DNA from: Deltaproteobacteria bacterium
GTDB lineage: Bacteria; Bdellovibrionota_B; Oligoflexia; Oligoflexales; Bog-1112
DNA: 8,866 bases
Direction: 5' to 3'
NCBI GenBank assembly: GCA_003136475.1
Contig: PLEQ01000478.1
Span: 35,709-44,574, forward strand
Under the pieces are notes generated by a model. The model was given only the letters and a program-made list of their open reading frames with translations. It did no database searches and had not been told where the DNA came from. Positions 1-5,352 of this stretch are shown one piece after another; positions within the stretch are counted from its first letter, which is position 1, and each line of letters starts with the position of its first letter. A program made the translations under genes and the position numbers.

Positions 1-445
1 GGCCCAGGTCGTTGTTATCTTGCGGCGAACTGAATTTTTCAGCTAACGGGCGAAGATCAATAAGAGGTCTTGCAATGCCCTCAGTTAGGTTGAAACGCAC
101 TGGGACTTCACTACCACCAGCCAAGGTAAAGGAGCAGGTGACTACCCCTCCTTTTTCCTGAGGTGTAACCCGAATGAGCTGGCTAACTGTCGCATCCTTT
201 TCTGCTTCGCTTGCCACAGTTTCTTGAACTCGTTGTTGTTCACCGATATCAAGAGTTTTTTGGTCAAGTGGCTCAAAGTGCAAGAAACCTGGTTGGCAGG
301 ACGACGATAAAGGCACTTTTTCAAACTTGAGAATGCTGGATTGATCCGACCTCAAATCAATGGTCAGGTAGTGGTCTCCATAATAGAAAACCTCACCGAA
401 ACAAGGCGCGGAAATCAAAAGCAACAAGAGTTTATTGATCTTCAT
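1..445 (-). CDS. traK: TraK-like conjugal transfer protein, partial (runs off left edge)
   Basis: The frame opens at the ATG at 445-443 and stays open to the window edge, giving 148 codons; the stop is outside. The protein begins with a signal peptide (MKINKLLLLLISAPCFG, cleavage probably near residue 17, before EVFYY). It continues as a soluble, beta-rich, periplasmic-looking sequence with two cysteines (about residues 54 and 115). F-type TraK proteins are periplasmic or outer-membrane-linked secretin-like subunits of about 240 residues that form the outer part of the channel with TraB and TraV. The call rests mainly on position, directly after traL and traE as in F, plus the signal peptide and composition; no TraK motif is decisive by eye. 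The start overlaps the traE end by 14 bases, so translation is probably coupled. Confidence 0.68.
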   Translation of the reverse strand, partial: MKINKLLLLLISAPCFGEVFYYGDHYLTIDLRSDQSSILKFEKVPLSSSCQPGFLHFEPLDQKTLDIGEQQRVQETVASEAEKDATVSQLIRVTPQEKGGVVTCSFTLAGGSEVPVRFNLTEGIARPLIDLRPLAEKFSSPQDNNDLG

Positions 446-1151
446 GGCTATTCTCCTCTGAAGGCAGGACGCCCTCTTTTAGTGAGCTTTCTAGTTCAGC
501 TTTTAGGACAGCAAGCGGACCTCGCTTCAAGCGTGTTATTTGCACCGCAAAGAAGTTAGTGGGGGTTGGCGCAACGTTTACCGCATATATGAGGTAGCTG
601 ATGTTCTCTTCGCTTACAGGGATATTGTGATCGGCAAATAGCCTTCGTTTGCCAGTTACTATGCCGCAAGCAACACCTTTGATCTCTTTTCTTGCTGGGA
701 CATTCCCACACCAATGGAATTCGGAATCGGTTATGGTTGGTGACCACAACGAGATCAATTTGCGTTTCTCAGCATCTTCAAAGTAGCTCTGAGCTTTGAG
801 ATTAGCCTGTGTACGGGTTTTTAGGTCTGAGGTGTAGAAGCCATCGAAAAGAACCCTGTAGTTGTCCTTGATGCTCTCGTAGGACCATGCATTTAGCTTT
901 TCTACAACATGGAGGAAACTCTGCTCGATGTAATCTTCGCTAAGCTGACCAGGTCTGACAGTAGTCAGGGTTTGGATGCCGGGAGAGAGAATGTAGCGAA
1001 CGCGATCGATATTTGAGACGAGCTGATAGCTCAATATCGAGAGTGCAAACGCCAGCACTACAACGATCACAGCTAGACCTGCGGACACAACTTTCCAGAT
1101 TGATTCCTTGTGCTTTAAGTCAGCAAGTTGATCGAGATACTTATTGAACAT
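432..1151 (-). CDS. traE: TraE-like type IV secretion protein (VirB8-like inner-membrane subunit)
   Basis: A 239-residue protein. A short cytoplasmic N-terminus (MFNKYLDQLADLKHKES) precedes one membrane segment at about residues 20-45 and a periplasmic domain (about 46-239). This is the architecture of F-type TraE, the VirB8 counterpart that nucleates the secretion channel. F TraE is about 188 residues; this one is longer, with an acidic tail rich in Glu (about 218-239). The start was set at the ATG 1151-1149 because a full AGGAGGT Shine-Dalgarno lies 5-6 bases upstream. A longer frame starting at 1196 would run deep into traL and has no matching site. TraL ends 4 bases upstream, and its last Arg-Arg-stop codons (AGG AGG TAA) are the ribosome site for this gene. 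Identification rests on topology and operon order. Confidence 0.8.
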   Translation of the reverse strand: MFNKYLDQLADLKHKESIWKVVSAGLAVIVVVLAFALSILSYQLVSNIDRVRYILSPGIQTLTTVRPGQLSEDYIEQSFLHVVEKLNAWSYESIKDNYRVLFDGFYTSDLKTRTQANLKAQSYFEDAEKRKLISLWSPTITDSEFHWCGNVPARKEIKGVACGIVTGKRRLFADHNIPVSEENISYLIYAVNVAPTPTNFFAVQITRLKRGPLAVLKAELESSLKEGVLPSEENSHEDQ

Positions 1152-1155
1152 GGAC

Positions 1156-1491
1156 TTACCTCCTAAATTGGTTTTTATGAGTTCTAATGTGTGCAAAAGA
1201 CGGCAAAAGAACTGTGCGTAGCCTATGGGGAAGGGCCTTCGAGGCTCTCACAATCGTTGCATTGAGAAAGATGGGCTTGCCCTCATCTTCCAGACGTCCC
1301 GCACGGTAGTAGAACGCGATGAGCGAGAAGAGTGTGACTATCGACAAGCCAAATTGGTTGAACCAGAGAGGAACGATCGAAAATGCCGCAATAATGGGAA
1401 AGTTTGAGACTTTCACCCCGGCAATTTCAGGGTAGAAATCGACATTTTCGATCGCTATTTGAAATTCTTTGTTTTGCCCATAGTTCACCAT
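1156..1491 (-). CDS. traL: TraL-like type IV secretion pilus assembly protein
   Basis: A 111-residue protein with a hydrophobic stretch at about residues 31-62 (PIIAAFSIVPLWFNQFGLS onward) followed by a basic region and the segment KALPHRLRTVLLPSFAHIR. F TraL (about 91-103 residues, VirB3-like) has the same plan: one or two membrane spans, then a short cytoplasmic region with a conserved 'P..LLR' type segment near the C-terminus. Its place between a pilin gene and traE is that of F traL. The ATG at 1491-1489 follows GGAGGT with about 5 bases spacing. The upstream pilin gene ends 9 bases before it, and its TAG stop overlaps the Shine-Dalgarno. The gene is expected to act in the inner membrane at the pilus base. 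Confidence 0.78.
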   Translation of the reverse strand: MVNYGQNKEFQIAIENVDFYPEIAGVKVSNFPIIAAFSIVPLWFNQFGLSIVTLFSLIAFYYRAGRLEDEGKPIFLNATIVRASKALPHRLRTVLLPSFAHIRTHKNQFRR

Positions 1492-1500
1492 GACTACCTC

Positions 1501-1806
1501 CTAACTTTGAGAAAGATGAACAAGATAAGCACCGATCGAAGCGATAATTCCCCCGATAACAGCTCCACCAGCACGTCCGTACTGACCTTGGCGGGCAAGG
1601 TTTCCAGCAGAAACAAAGCAACTGATGGCAAAGAGCCCAGCACCCCCCTTGATAATCCATTCTGCTGTGTGCATCATCTGGGAGACTTTGGAGTCTGTTC
1701 CAAAGATGCCATTCGTGGGGTCAGCGACAGTAAAATCCCCTGATCCCACTGCCTTTGCGATTGCGGAAACTGTGAAAGATGAAATGATGGCTACAAACTT
1801 CTTCAT
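1501..1806 (-). CDS. traA: TraA-like conjugative pilin with signal peptide
   Basis: A 101-residue protein starting MKKFVAIISSFTVSAIAKA, a clear signal peptide (cleavage near residue 17-19). Two hydrophobic segments follow (about 50-67 and 80-97), separated by a short polar Gly/Arg loop (NLARQGQYGRAG). Signal peptide plus two-helix hairpin is the plan of TraA/VirB2-type pilins, and the gene sits just before traL as in F. The mature product would be about 82 residues, near F-pilin size (70). The start ATG at 1806-1804 has GGAGG upstream. The preceding pilin-like gene stops only 2 bases away, and its last codons (GGA GGT TAG) serve as the ribosome site. The hydrophobic core is visibly similar to the gene upstream (EW-I--G-GL-AI--FV-A-N), suggesting duplication. 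Confidence 0.75.
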   Translation of the reverse strand: MKKFVAIISSFTVSAIAKAVGSGDFTVADPTNGIFGTDSKVSQMMHTAEWIIKGGAGLFAISCFVSAGNLARQGQYGRAGGAVIGGIIASIGAYLVHLSQS

Positions 1807-1808
1807 GA

Positions 1809-2057
1809 CTAACCTCCAATGGAAAAGCTTTTTGCGATAATGGGAGCCGTTGCACTCAGCACGGCCCCAACAGACGCCAGAAAGGCACCCACGGTATCGC
1901 CTTCCTTACTGCGATTTGCTGCTACTACGAAAAGGACTATGGCTATGAGCCCTGACCCTGCGTAGATGAGCCACTCAAACGAATTGACGACCTTCTCAAG
2001 ATCCATGGATGATTGCCTTTCAATAGGCGTAAACTCTCGAACCCACTCGTTACTCAT
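1809..2057 (-). CDS. Second pilin-like two-helix membrane protein, no signal peptide
   Basis: An 82-residue protein beginning MSNEWVREFTPIERQS. Two hydrophobic segments (about residues 28-47 and 56-75) flank a polar loop (NRSKEGDT). The pattern EW-I--G-GL-AI--FV-A-N----G is shared with the pilin encoded next, so the two are probably paralogues. It lacks a cleavable N-terminal signal; the first 27 residues are polar. The start is taken at the ATG 2057-2055, since GGAGG lies 9 bases upstream; a TTG at 2066 directly abuts that GGAGG and is unlikely. The gene overlaps the end of the TraF-like gene by 8 bases (ATGAGTAA), a typical coupling overlap. It may be the main pilin, a minor pilin or a pilin-related assembly factor; the sequence does not decide. 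Confidence 0.65.
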   Translation of the reverse strand: MSNEWVREFTPIERQSSMDLEKVVNSFEWLIYAGSGLIAIVLFVVAANRSKEGDTVGAFLASVGAVLSATAPIIAKSFSIGG

Positions 2058-2844
2058 GTTTTGCAACCTCCGTTTTAAGATGTTTTGCGATCTTATCGAT
2101 CTCCTGGAGCGTGTGTACGCCCTTGATTGAAACCATATTGTTAGTTTTCCGGTCGTAGATCAGGAGGACGGGAACCACCTTGTCTTTTGCATAGCGGTCG
2201 ATATCATCCTTGGTTGCCCAAACTGACTGCGGAAGACTTGGAAAGTGAAGAAGCTCTTGACCACCAATCTGCATGGGCGTGACGTTAGGCTGACCGGAAA
2301 GGATTTGACCTTGGCGCTTGCAGTGGGGGCAAGTGGGGGTGAAGAGGAAAAAGATCTGCGTATCGTTGATGGACGACAGCGCTATTTTTGAGTCTGATCT
2401 TGTCGCTTGAGCTAGAAAGTCATAGTCGTTGGCGATGACTCCAAGCTTGATCAAGTCTTTGTTTGCTTGCTCCTGTTGCTTTTGCATGATCTGTAAGCGA
2501 TCGCGCTTCGCGTTCATGCGAATGAGATAGAGCTTTGCATTTTCGATAGTAGGATTTTTCGCCCACAGAACAAAACCAGTGTCTGGCTTGAAATTTCCCT
2601 CGTTCCAGAACTCATCTGTCGTTGGATCAATGAGCTTCTTCCATTCTGGGGGAATGGGGACATTGGTGGGCACTTTGACATCGAGTGAGGAGCTATAAGC
2701 GTTTCCCTCGTTGGTTGTAACTCGGCGATCATCGCCGAAGGAGGGTTTTGTTATCCCGCCGAGCACAATTAGGAGGGATACCTGCCATTTAATGTTGCGT
2801 CCCCAAAACGGGGGTTTTCCGTAATCATCTGTTATGCCTAGCAC
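2050..2844 (-). CDS. TraF-like conjugal transfer protein with thioredoxin fold (CPHC)
   Basis: A 264-residue protein. A hydrophobic signal segment at about residues 21-36 (SLLIVLGGITKPSFG) follows a rather long polar N-terminus. A segment around residues 78-112 (FWNEG...FVLWAKNPTIENAKLYL) resembles the TraF family N-terminal part. A coiled, Gln-rich stretch (about 110-135) leads into a thioredoxin-like domain with the CPHC motif (C172-C175) and a cis-Pro loop candidate (VVPVLLIYD, P225). It should act in the periplasm on disulfide bonds of pilus or channel proteins. F TraF has lost CxxC while F TrbB keeps it; this protein combines a TraF-like front with an intact redox motif, so TrbB/DsbC-like is an alternative name. 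Start: GTG at 2844-2842, with GGAG 6 bases upstream and no in-frame ATG before the signal segment. It appears to be the first gene of the operon. Confidence 0.72.
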   Translation of the reverse strand: MLGITDDYGKPPFWGRNIKWQVSLLIVLGGITKPSFGDDRRVTTNEGNAYSSSLDVKVPTNVPIPPEWKKLIDPTTDEFWNEGNFKPDTGFVLWAKNPTIENAKLYLIRMNAKRDRLQIMQKQQEQANKDLIKLGVIANDYDFLAQATRSDSKIALSSINDTQIFFLFTPTCPHCKRQGQILSGQPNVTPMQIGGQELLHFPSLPQSVWATKDDIDRYAKDKVVPVLLIYDRKTNNMVSIKGVHTLQEIDKIAKHLKTEVAKHE

Positions 2845-2888
2845 ATCTAGCTCCGATCTAAGTGGTTTAGTGGTGCCTATACGACTCT

Positions 2889-2917
2889 TGGATAGACAAC
2901 AATAAATGTTGTGTCAA
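2889..2917 (-). promoter_or_regulatory. Probable promoter of the tra operon
   Basis: On the minus strand, a perfect TTGACA (2917-2912) is followed by exactly 17 bases and then TATCCA (2894-2889), which matches the -10 consensus at the first three positions. Transcription would start near 2882 and leave a leader of about 38 bases before the GTG at 2844. The -35 lies at the centre of the large inverted repeat, and one 17-bp dyad (2896-2912) almost exactly fills the spacer, which suits repression by a bound dimer. The weak -10 makes the call uncertain. Confidence 0.5.
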
Positions 2918-2938
2918 CAACATTTATTGTTGTCTATC
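2891..2938. promoter_or_regulatory. Perfect 22-bp inverted repeat with nested dyads: probable operator
   Basis: Arms 2891-2912 and 2917-2938 are exact reverse complements with a 4-base centre (GTCA). Inside each arm lies a 17-bp imperfect dyad of the form ACAACA-N5-TGTTGT (2896-2912 and 2917-2933). The two dyads have centres 21 bp apart, about two helical turns, so two dimers could bind on the same face. It lies between the divergent tra operon and the helix-turn-helix gene at 3041. There is no T-run after it, and both neighbours point away, so it is not a terminator. A possible plus-strand promoter (GTGTCA 2911-2916, 18 bases, TATCGT 2935-2940) also overlaps it. Confidence 0.7.
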
Positions 2939-3040
2939 GTATTAGATTTCGCTACTTTCAATAGGCAGACAGTGGATCAAGAAAATTTTGCAAAGTTATT
3001 AAAAGGATGCTGGTAAAACCGGCTGGGGGATTGAATTGGG

Positions 3041-3556
3041 ATGTCTAACAAAGTTGTAAAGCCGTTCCTAACGGAACATCAGCAGCTAAAATTTCAAAGG
3101 CGCTTGAGCAGCTATCTCAAGGACTATGAGTATAGAAACAACATTCAGGCAAAGGAGGTTGCGAAGAAAATTGATATCAGCTCACAGAAATTTTCTTACG
3201 TAAAATCAGACAAAGTACCCTACCCAAAGTTCATAAATGCCGTCGACTACCTAGCAAAGCTAGGAAATTTAAAGCAAATGTCTGTCACTGAATTTGTTGA
3301 ATATCTTGAGGGCGTTAACCCCGAAGAAGTCGAGGGGGAAAGCGAACCGAAATTATCAGATTGGCAACGAACTATCTTGGCTTCTTTTGAGCCTCTAACA
3401 ACCAAATCTCGGGGACGTTTTTTTGAACTTTGTAAGCAGAGCTTGCGCACCGGGAAACGTAAGCTAGAGGCTCTTATTGATATTGTGAATATCCTGCAAG
3501 ACAGGGATATCGAGGCTATCGAATCCGTCAGAGATACCCTGAAAAAGCTCACCTAG
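3041..3556 (+). CDS. Helix-turn-helix transcriptional regulator (Cro/CI-like), probable tra regulator
   Basis: A 171-residue basic protein. Residues about 23-77 read as a helix-turn-helix of the Cro/CI/Xre type: QAKEVAKKIDISSQKFSYVK gives helix 2, turn and recognition helix, followed by KFINAVDYLAKLGN. The C-terminal part (about 104-171) is helical, with an amphipathic stretch rich in Lys, Arg and Glu, perhaps for dimerisation; a linker with many Glu (95-103) separates the two. The ATG is preceded by GGGGGA about 11 bases upstream, a slightly long spacing. The large inverted repeat lies just upstream, between this gene and the divergent tra operon, so autoregulation and control of tra are likely by inference. 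The exact family is not recognised. Confidence 0.7.
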   Translation: MSNKVVKPFLTEHQQLKFQRRLSSYLKDYEYRNNIQAKEVAKKIDISSQKFSYVKSDKVPYPKFINAVDYLAKLGNLKQMSVTEFVEYLEGVNPEEVEGESEPKLSDWQRTILASFEPLTTKSRGRFFELCKQSLRTGKRKLEALIDIVNILQDRDIEAIESVRDTLKKLT

Positions 3557-3582
3557 TTTAAACAATCAGAGGAGAAAATTAT

Positions 3583-4341
3583 ATGAAACGAATGTTGTGC
3601 AGCATGGCACTTCTGGTCCTTGCAATTTCGTGTGGAAGCAAGGACAACGAGAAAGGGCAAAACCCGAATCCGCCAGCCACCAAGGACGATGGGTCACCTG
3701 ACGATGAATCAAAGTACTTCTCATTGATGGAAAATTGCGACACAAACAGCGGAAAAGCTGTCATCGACGGCAAGTGCGTCACCTTGAAAGTGGTTGCTAC
3801 CTTAGACGGCAAATTGACCGTAGCGTCCGGTGAATCCGACAAAACGATCTTCGAAGGTGGTATCGGGCTCAAAGCAGCTCCCCATTTTCCGTTCATCAAG
3901 TACAAGCGCGAAAATACCACTAACAACTACTCCTACAGTTTGAAAAAGCAACAAAGCAAAGCCTTCGAAAATAGCATGAGTATCGACACGGTTCTTCACG
4001 ATAGCGAAGTATCCAACCTCCTCATGGTGTTGGCAGACCAGTCGAAGGCACGCATCGAACTCGACATATTTGGAGAGACGTTTTCGCCCGAAGACCAGGA
4101 TCTGGCATCTCTCGAAAAGTCATGCAAGCGAATCGAGCAAGTTTTTAAGGACAAACATCCACTCGCAAACGCTGCCTCCATCTACCTCTTCCAAGAAATG
4201 CTGGGGAGTTATCAATGCCTGATCGGCAACAACCGCGATGCCGGAGGGATTGAATTGGAACAATTCAAGAAAATCAGGGTTTGGTGGAGGTGCGAAGGGG
4301 AGCGATGCTACTTCGAGTCCCTGACCTTGAATGGATTGTAG
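3583..4341 (+). CDS. Predicted lipoprotein of unknown function
   Basis: A 252-residue protein. The N-terminus MKRMLCSMALLVLAISCGSKDN is a type II signal with lipobox-like AIS-C, so Cys17 would be the lipidated first residue. A low-complexity linker follows, rich in Asn, Pro and Asp (about 20-45), and then a folded domain with several cysteines (for example in ENCDTNSGKAVIDGKCVTL, SCKRI, YQCLIG and the CEGERC near the end), suggesting disulfides in the periplasm or at the surface. No known domain is recognised. The start has GAGGAG about 8 bases upstream. It lies 26 bases after the regulator gene and probably shares its transcript. A lipoprotein beside a conjugation operon could act in entry exclusion or surface contact, but nothing in the sequence proves this. 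No strong terminator is visible in the 181 bases after it. Confidence 0.7.
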   Translation: MKRMLCSMALLVLAISCGSKDNEKGQNPNPPATKDDGSPDDESKYFSLMENCDTNSGKAVIDGKCVTLKVVATLDGKLTVASGESDKTIFEGGIGLKAAPHFPFIKYKRENTTNNYSYSLKKQQSKAFENSMSIDTVLHDSEVSNLLMVLADQSKARIELDIFGETFSPEDQDLASLEKSCKRIEQVFKDKHPLANAASIYLFQEMLGSYQCLIGNNRDAGGIELEQFKKIRVWWRCEGERCYFESLTLNGL

Positions 4342-4522
4342 AGTCGATGAAATCATCGTTCTATTGGATCCGGCTTTTTGCCTACCATCATAGTGAAGCC
4401 CATTTGGGGATAGACGCGAACACCTTAAGCGATAATTTCCCATAGTTTCAGGCCTGCGCCCTACGAAGCAGCAGTAAATATGTGAAAAGTAATCTGCTCC
4501 TTTCCTTGATGCTCACTAACCA

Positions 4523-5113
4523 CTAACTGATGTATTCACGAGCCAATTGCTCTTGAATTTTTTTAAAGGTCTCACCCGAAATCACATCCTTTAGCTCATT
4601 CAAACTCAGGATCTGATTTTTTATCAGCTGCTTTCTCGGCGCGGATGGAGTAGCGGGCGTTCGTTTGCCCGAGCTTGCCCCAGTTAACGTTTTTATTAGA
4701 AATATGGCGTCTTTTTCCGAGAAACAAAGCAGGCTACCCCGAACAATGATGCTCCACCGATTCTTATTCTTCAGCGTTTGGTAACACTCTAGCTCGTCCA
4801 AGATTGATTTAATGGGGATGTACTGTTCTTCCTTCAGCTCAACAAGTATTTTGACCTTAAACCTGATCGGGTATATTTCTTTTCTCCAAATAATAGTCGT
4901 GTGATCCTCGTAGCATTCGCTTGCTACCTCAAGCATTCCCACTAGGCGGCTAAAACCCTCGTCGCCGATATAACAGACGAGATAGTCTCCAACCTTTACT
5001 TTCTTTGCCCAACCTAATCGAGTTTTAGGAAAGCCACTGACGGAGCTTCCATTTTGCTTAAACTCATCCCAGGTTTTCTTTGTAAAGAGATTCAAAAAGA
5101 CCGCCACAAACAC
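4523..5113 (-). CDS. EVE/PUA-like domain protein
   Basis: A 196-residue protein whose first about 115 residues follow the EVE (PUA-like) pattern: WDEF near residue 15, SGFPKTR (26-32), VGDYLVCYI (41-49), RLVGMLEV (56-63) and YPIRFKVKILVEL (81-93), then an IPI segment at about 99-101. EVE domains bind nucleic acids, often modified cytosine or adenine bases, and are common in modification-dependent restriction and other defence loci. After a basic Ser/Pro/Ala-rich linker (about 146-163), a short helical tail (164-196) may bind a partner. No nuclease motif is present, so it may act as a reader. The start is either GTG 5113 (GGAG about 13 bases upstream) or GTG 5107 (GGAG 5 bases upstream); the second has the better site, and the difference is two residues. 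It is divergent from the HNH gene, and the shared upstream region is rich in dyads. Confidence 0.72.
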   Translation of the reverse strand: MFVAVFLNLFTKKTWDEFKQNGSSVSGFPKTRLGWAKKVKVGDYLVCYIGDEGFSRLVGMLEVASECYEDHTTIIWRKEIYPIRFKVKILVELKEEQYIPIKSILDELECYQTLKNKNRWSIIVRGSLLCFSEKDAIFLIKTLTGASSGKRTPATPSAPRKQLIKNQILSLNELKDVISGETFKKIQEQLAREYIS

Positions 5114-5133
5114 TCCAAATTTATTTCTCCACG

Positions 5134-5278
5134 TTTATCAGATCGGGAGGCCTATGCAAGATGTAATTTATGTAAATTACACAATTACAAATTACGGAAC
5201 AGCGGCAGTGGCGCTAGGTCCCAAAAATCCGCCGTATTTGGCGGTAAATATTATATCTGATAAAAGACGTTATCAGAT
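5134..5278. repeat. TTATCAGAT motif in three copies, two forming a hairpin
   Basis: TTTATCAGAT occurs at 5134-5143, its exact inverse ATCTGATAAA at 5255-5264, and TTATCAGAT again at 5270-5278. The last two form a perfect 9-bp dyad (5255-5263 with 5270-5278, 6-base loop). The first copy lies three bases upstream of a GGAG ribosome site of the EVE gene. The context of copies one and three is also alike (ACGTTTATCAGAT, ACGTTATCAGAT). A possible plus promoter (TTGGCG 5238-5243, 17 bases, TAAAAG 5261-5266) overlaps the hairpin. The likely role is an operator shared by the two divergent genes. Confidence 0.5.
5162..5181. promoter_or_regulatory. Perfect 20-bp AT-rich dyad between EVE and HNH genes
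   Basis: TGTAATTTATGTAAATTACA has 9-bp arms (5162-5170 and 5173-5181) around a 2-base centre. It is followed by two more copies of ATTAC in the same direction (5184-5188 and 5191-5195), giving three ATTAC units about 8 bases apart. The form is like a controller-protein or repressor operator. No regulator gene adjoins it in this window. Confidence 0.5.
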
Positions 5279-5297
5279 GCTACCCGACAATAGAAGC

Positions 5298-5331
5298 ACC
5301 CCTAAGGTAGGCTTTGCGTTCCTATAGGGGT
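5298..5331 (+). promoter_or_regulatory. Hairpin in the leader of the HNH gene
   Basis: ACCCCTA (5298-5304) pairs with TAGGGGT (5325-5331). The stem can be extended by AGG/CCT with one bulged base, leaving a loop of about 13 bases. It ends 22 bases before the ATG at 5353, just upstream of the AAAGGA ribosome site. No T-run follows, so it is more likely an RNA leader structure affecting translation or mRNA stability than a terminator. A smaller stem CCGCC/GGCGG (5229-5244) lies further upstream. Confidence 0.4.
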
Positions 5332-5352
5332 CACCTCACGAAAGGAAAAAAA

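Noticed and set aside
1152..1196. Longer traE start 15 codons upstream
   Set aside because: It would overlap traL by 41 bases and has no Shine-Dalgarno, whereas the internal ATG has a perfect AGGAGGT.
2891..2938. Large inverted repeat as a transcription terminator or insertion-sequence end
   Set aside because: Both flanking genes point away from it, no T-run follows, and there is no transposase or target duplication nearby.
3579..3926. Minus-strand frame opposite the lipoprotein gene
   Set aside because: It is a shadow of the lipoprotein gene, without ribosome site or recognisable product.
4345..4358. CGATGA-AA-TCATCG dyad just after the lipoprotein gene as a terminator
   Set aside because: The stem is only 6 bp with a 2-base loop, is not GC-rich, and no T-run follows.
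5162..5195. ATTAC repeats as replication iterons or a CRISPR-like array
   Set aside because: There are only three 5-base units over 34 bases, with no replication gene and no spacer-repeat pattern.
5131..5278. ACGT(T)TATCAGAT copies as attachment sites or target duplications of a small mobile element
   Set aside because: The interval is only about 150 bases, carries no gene, and a third inverted copy fits operators better.
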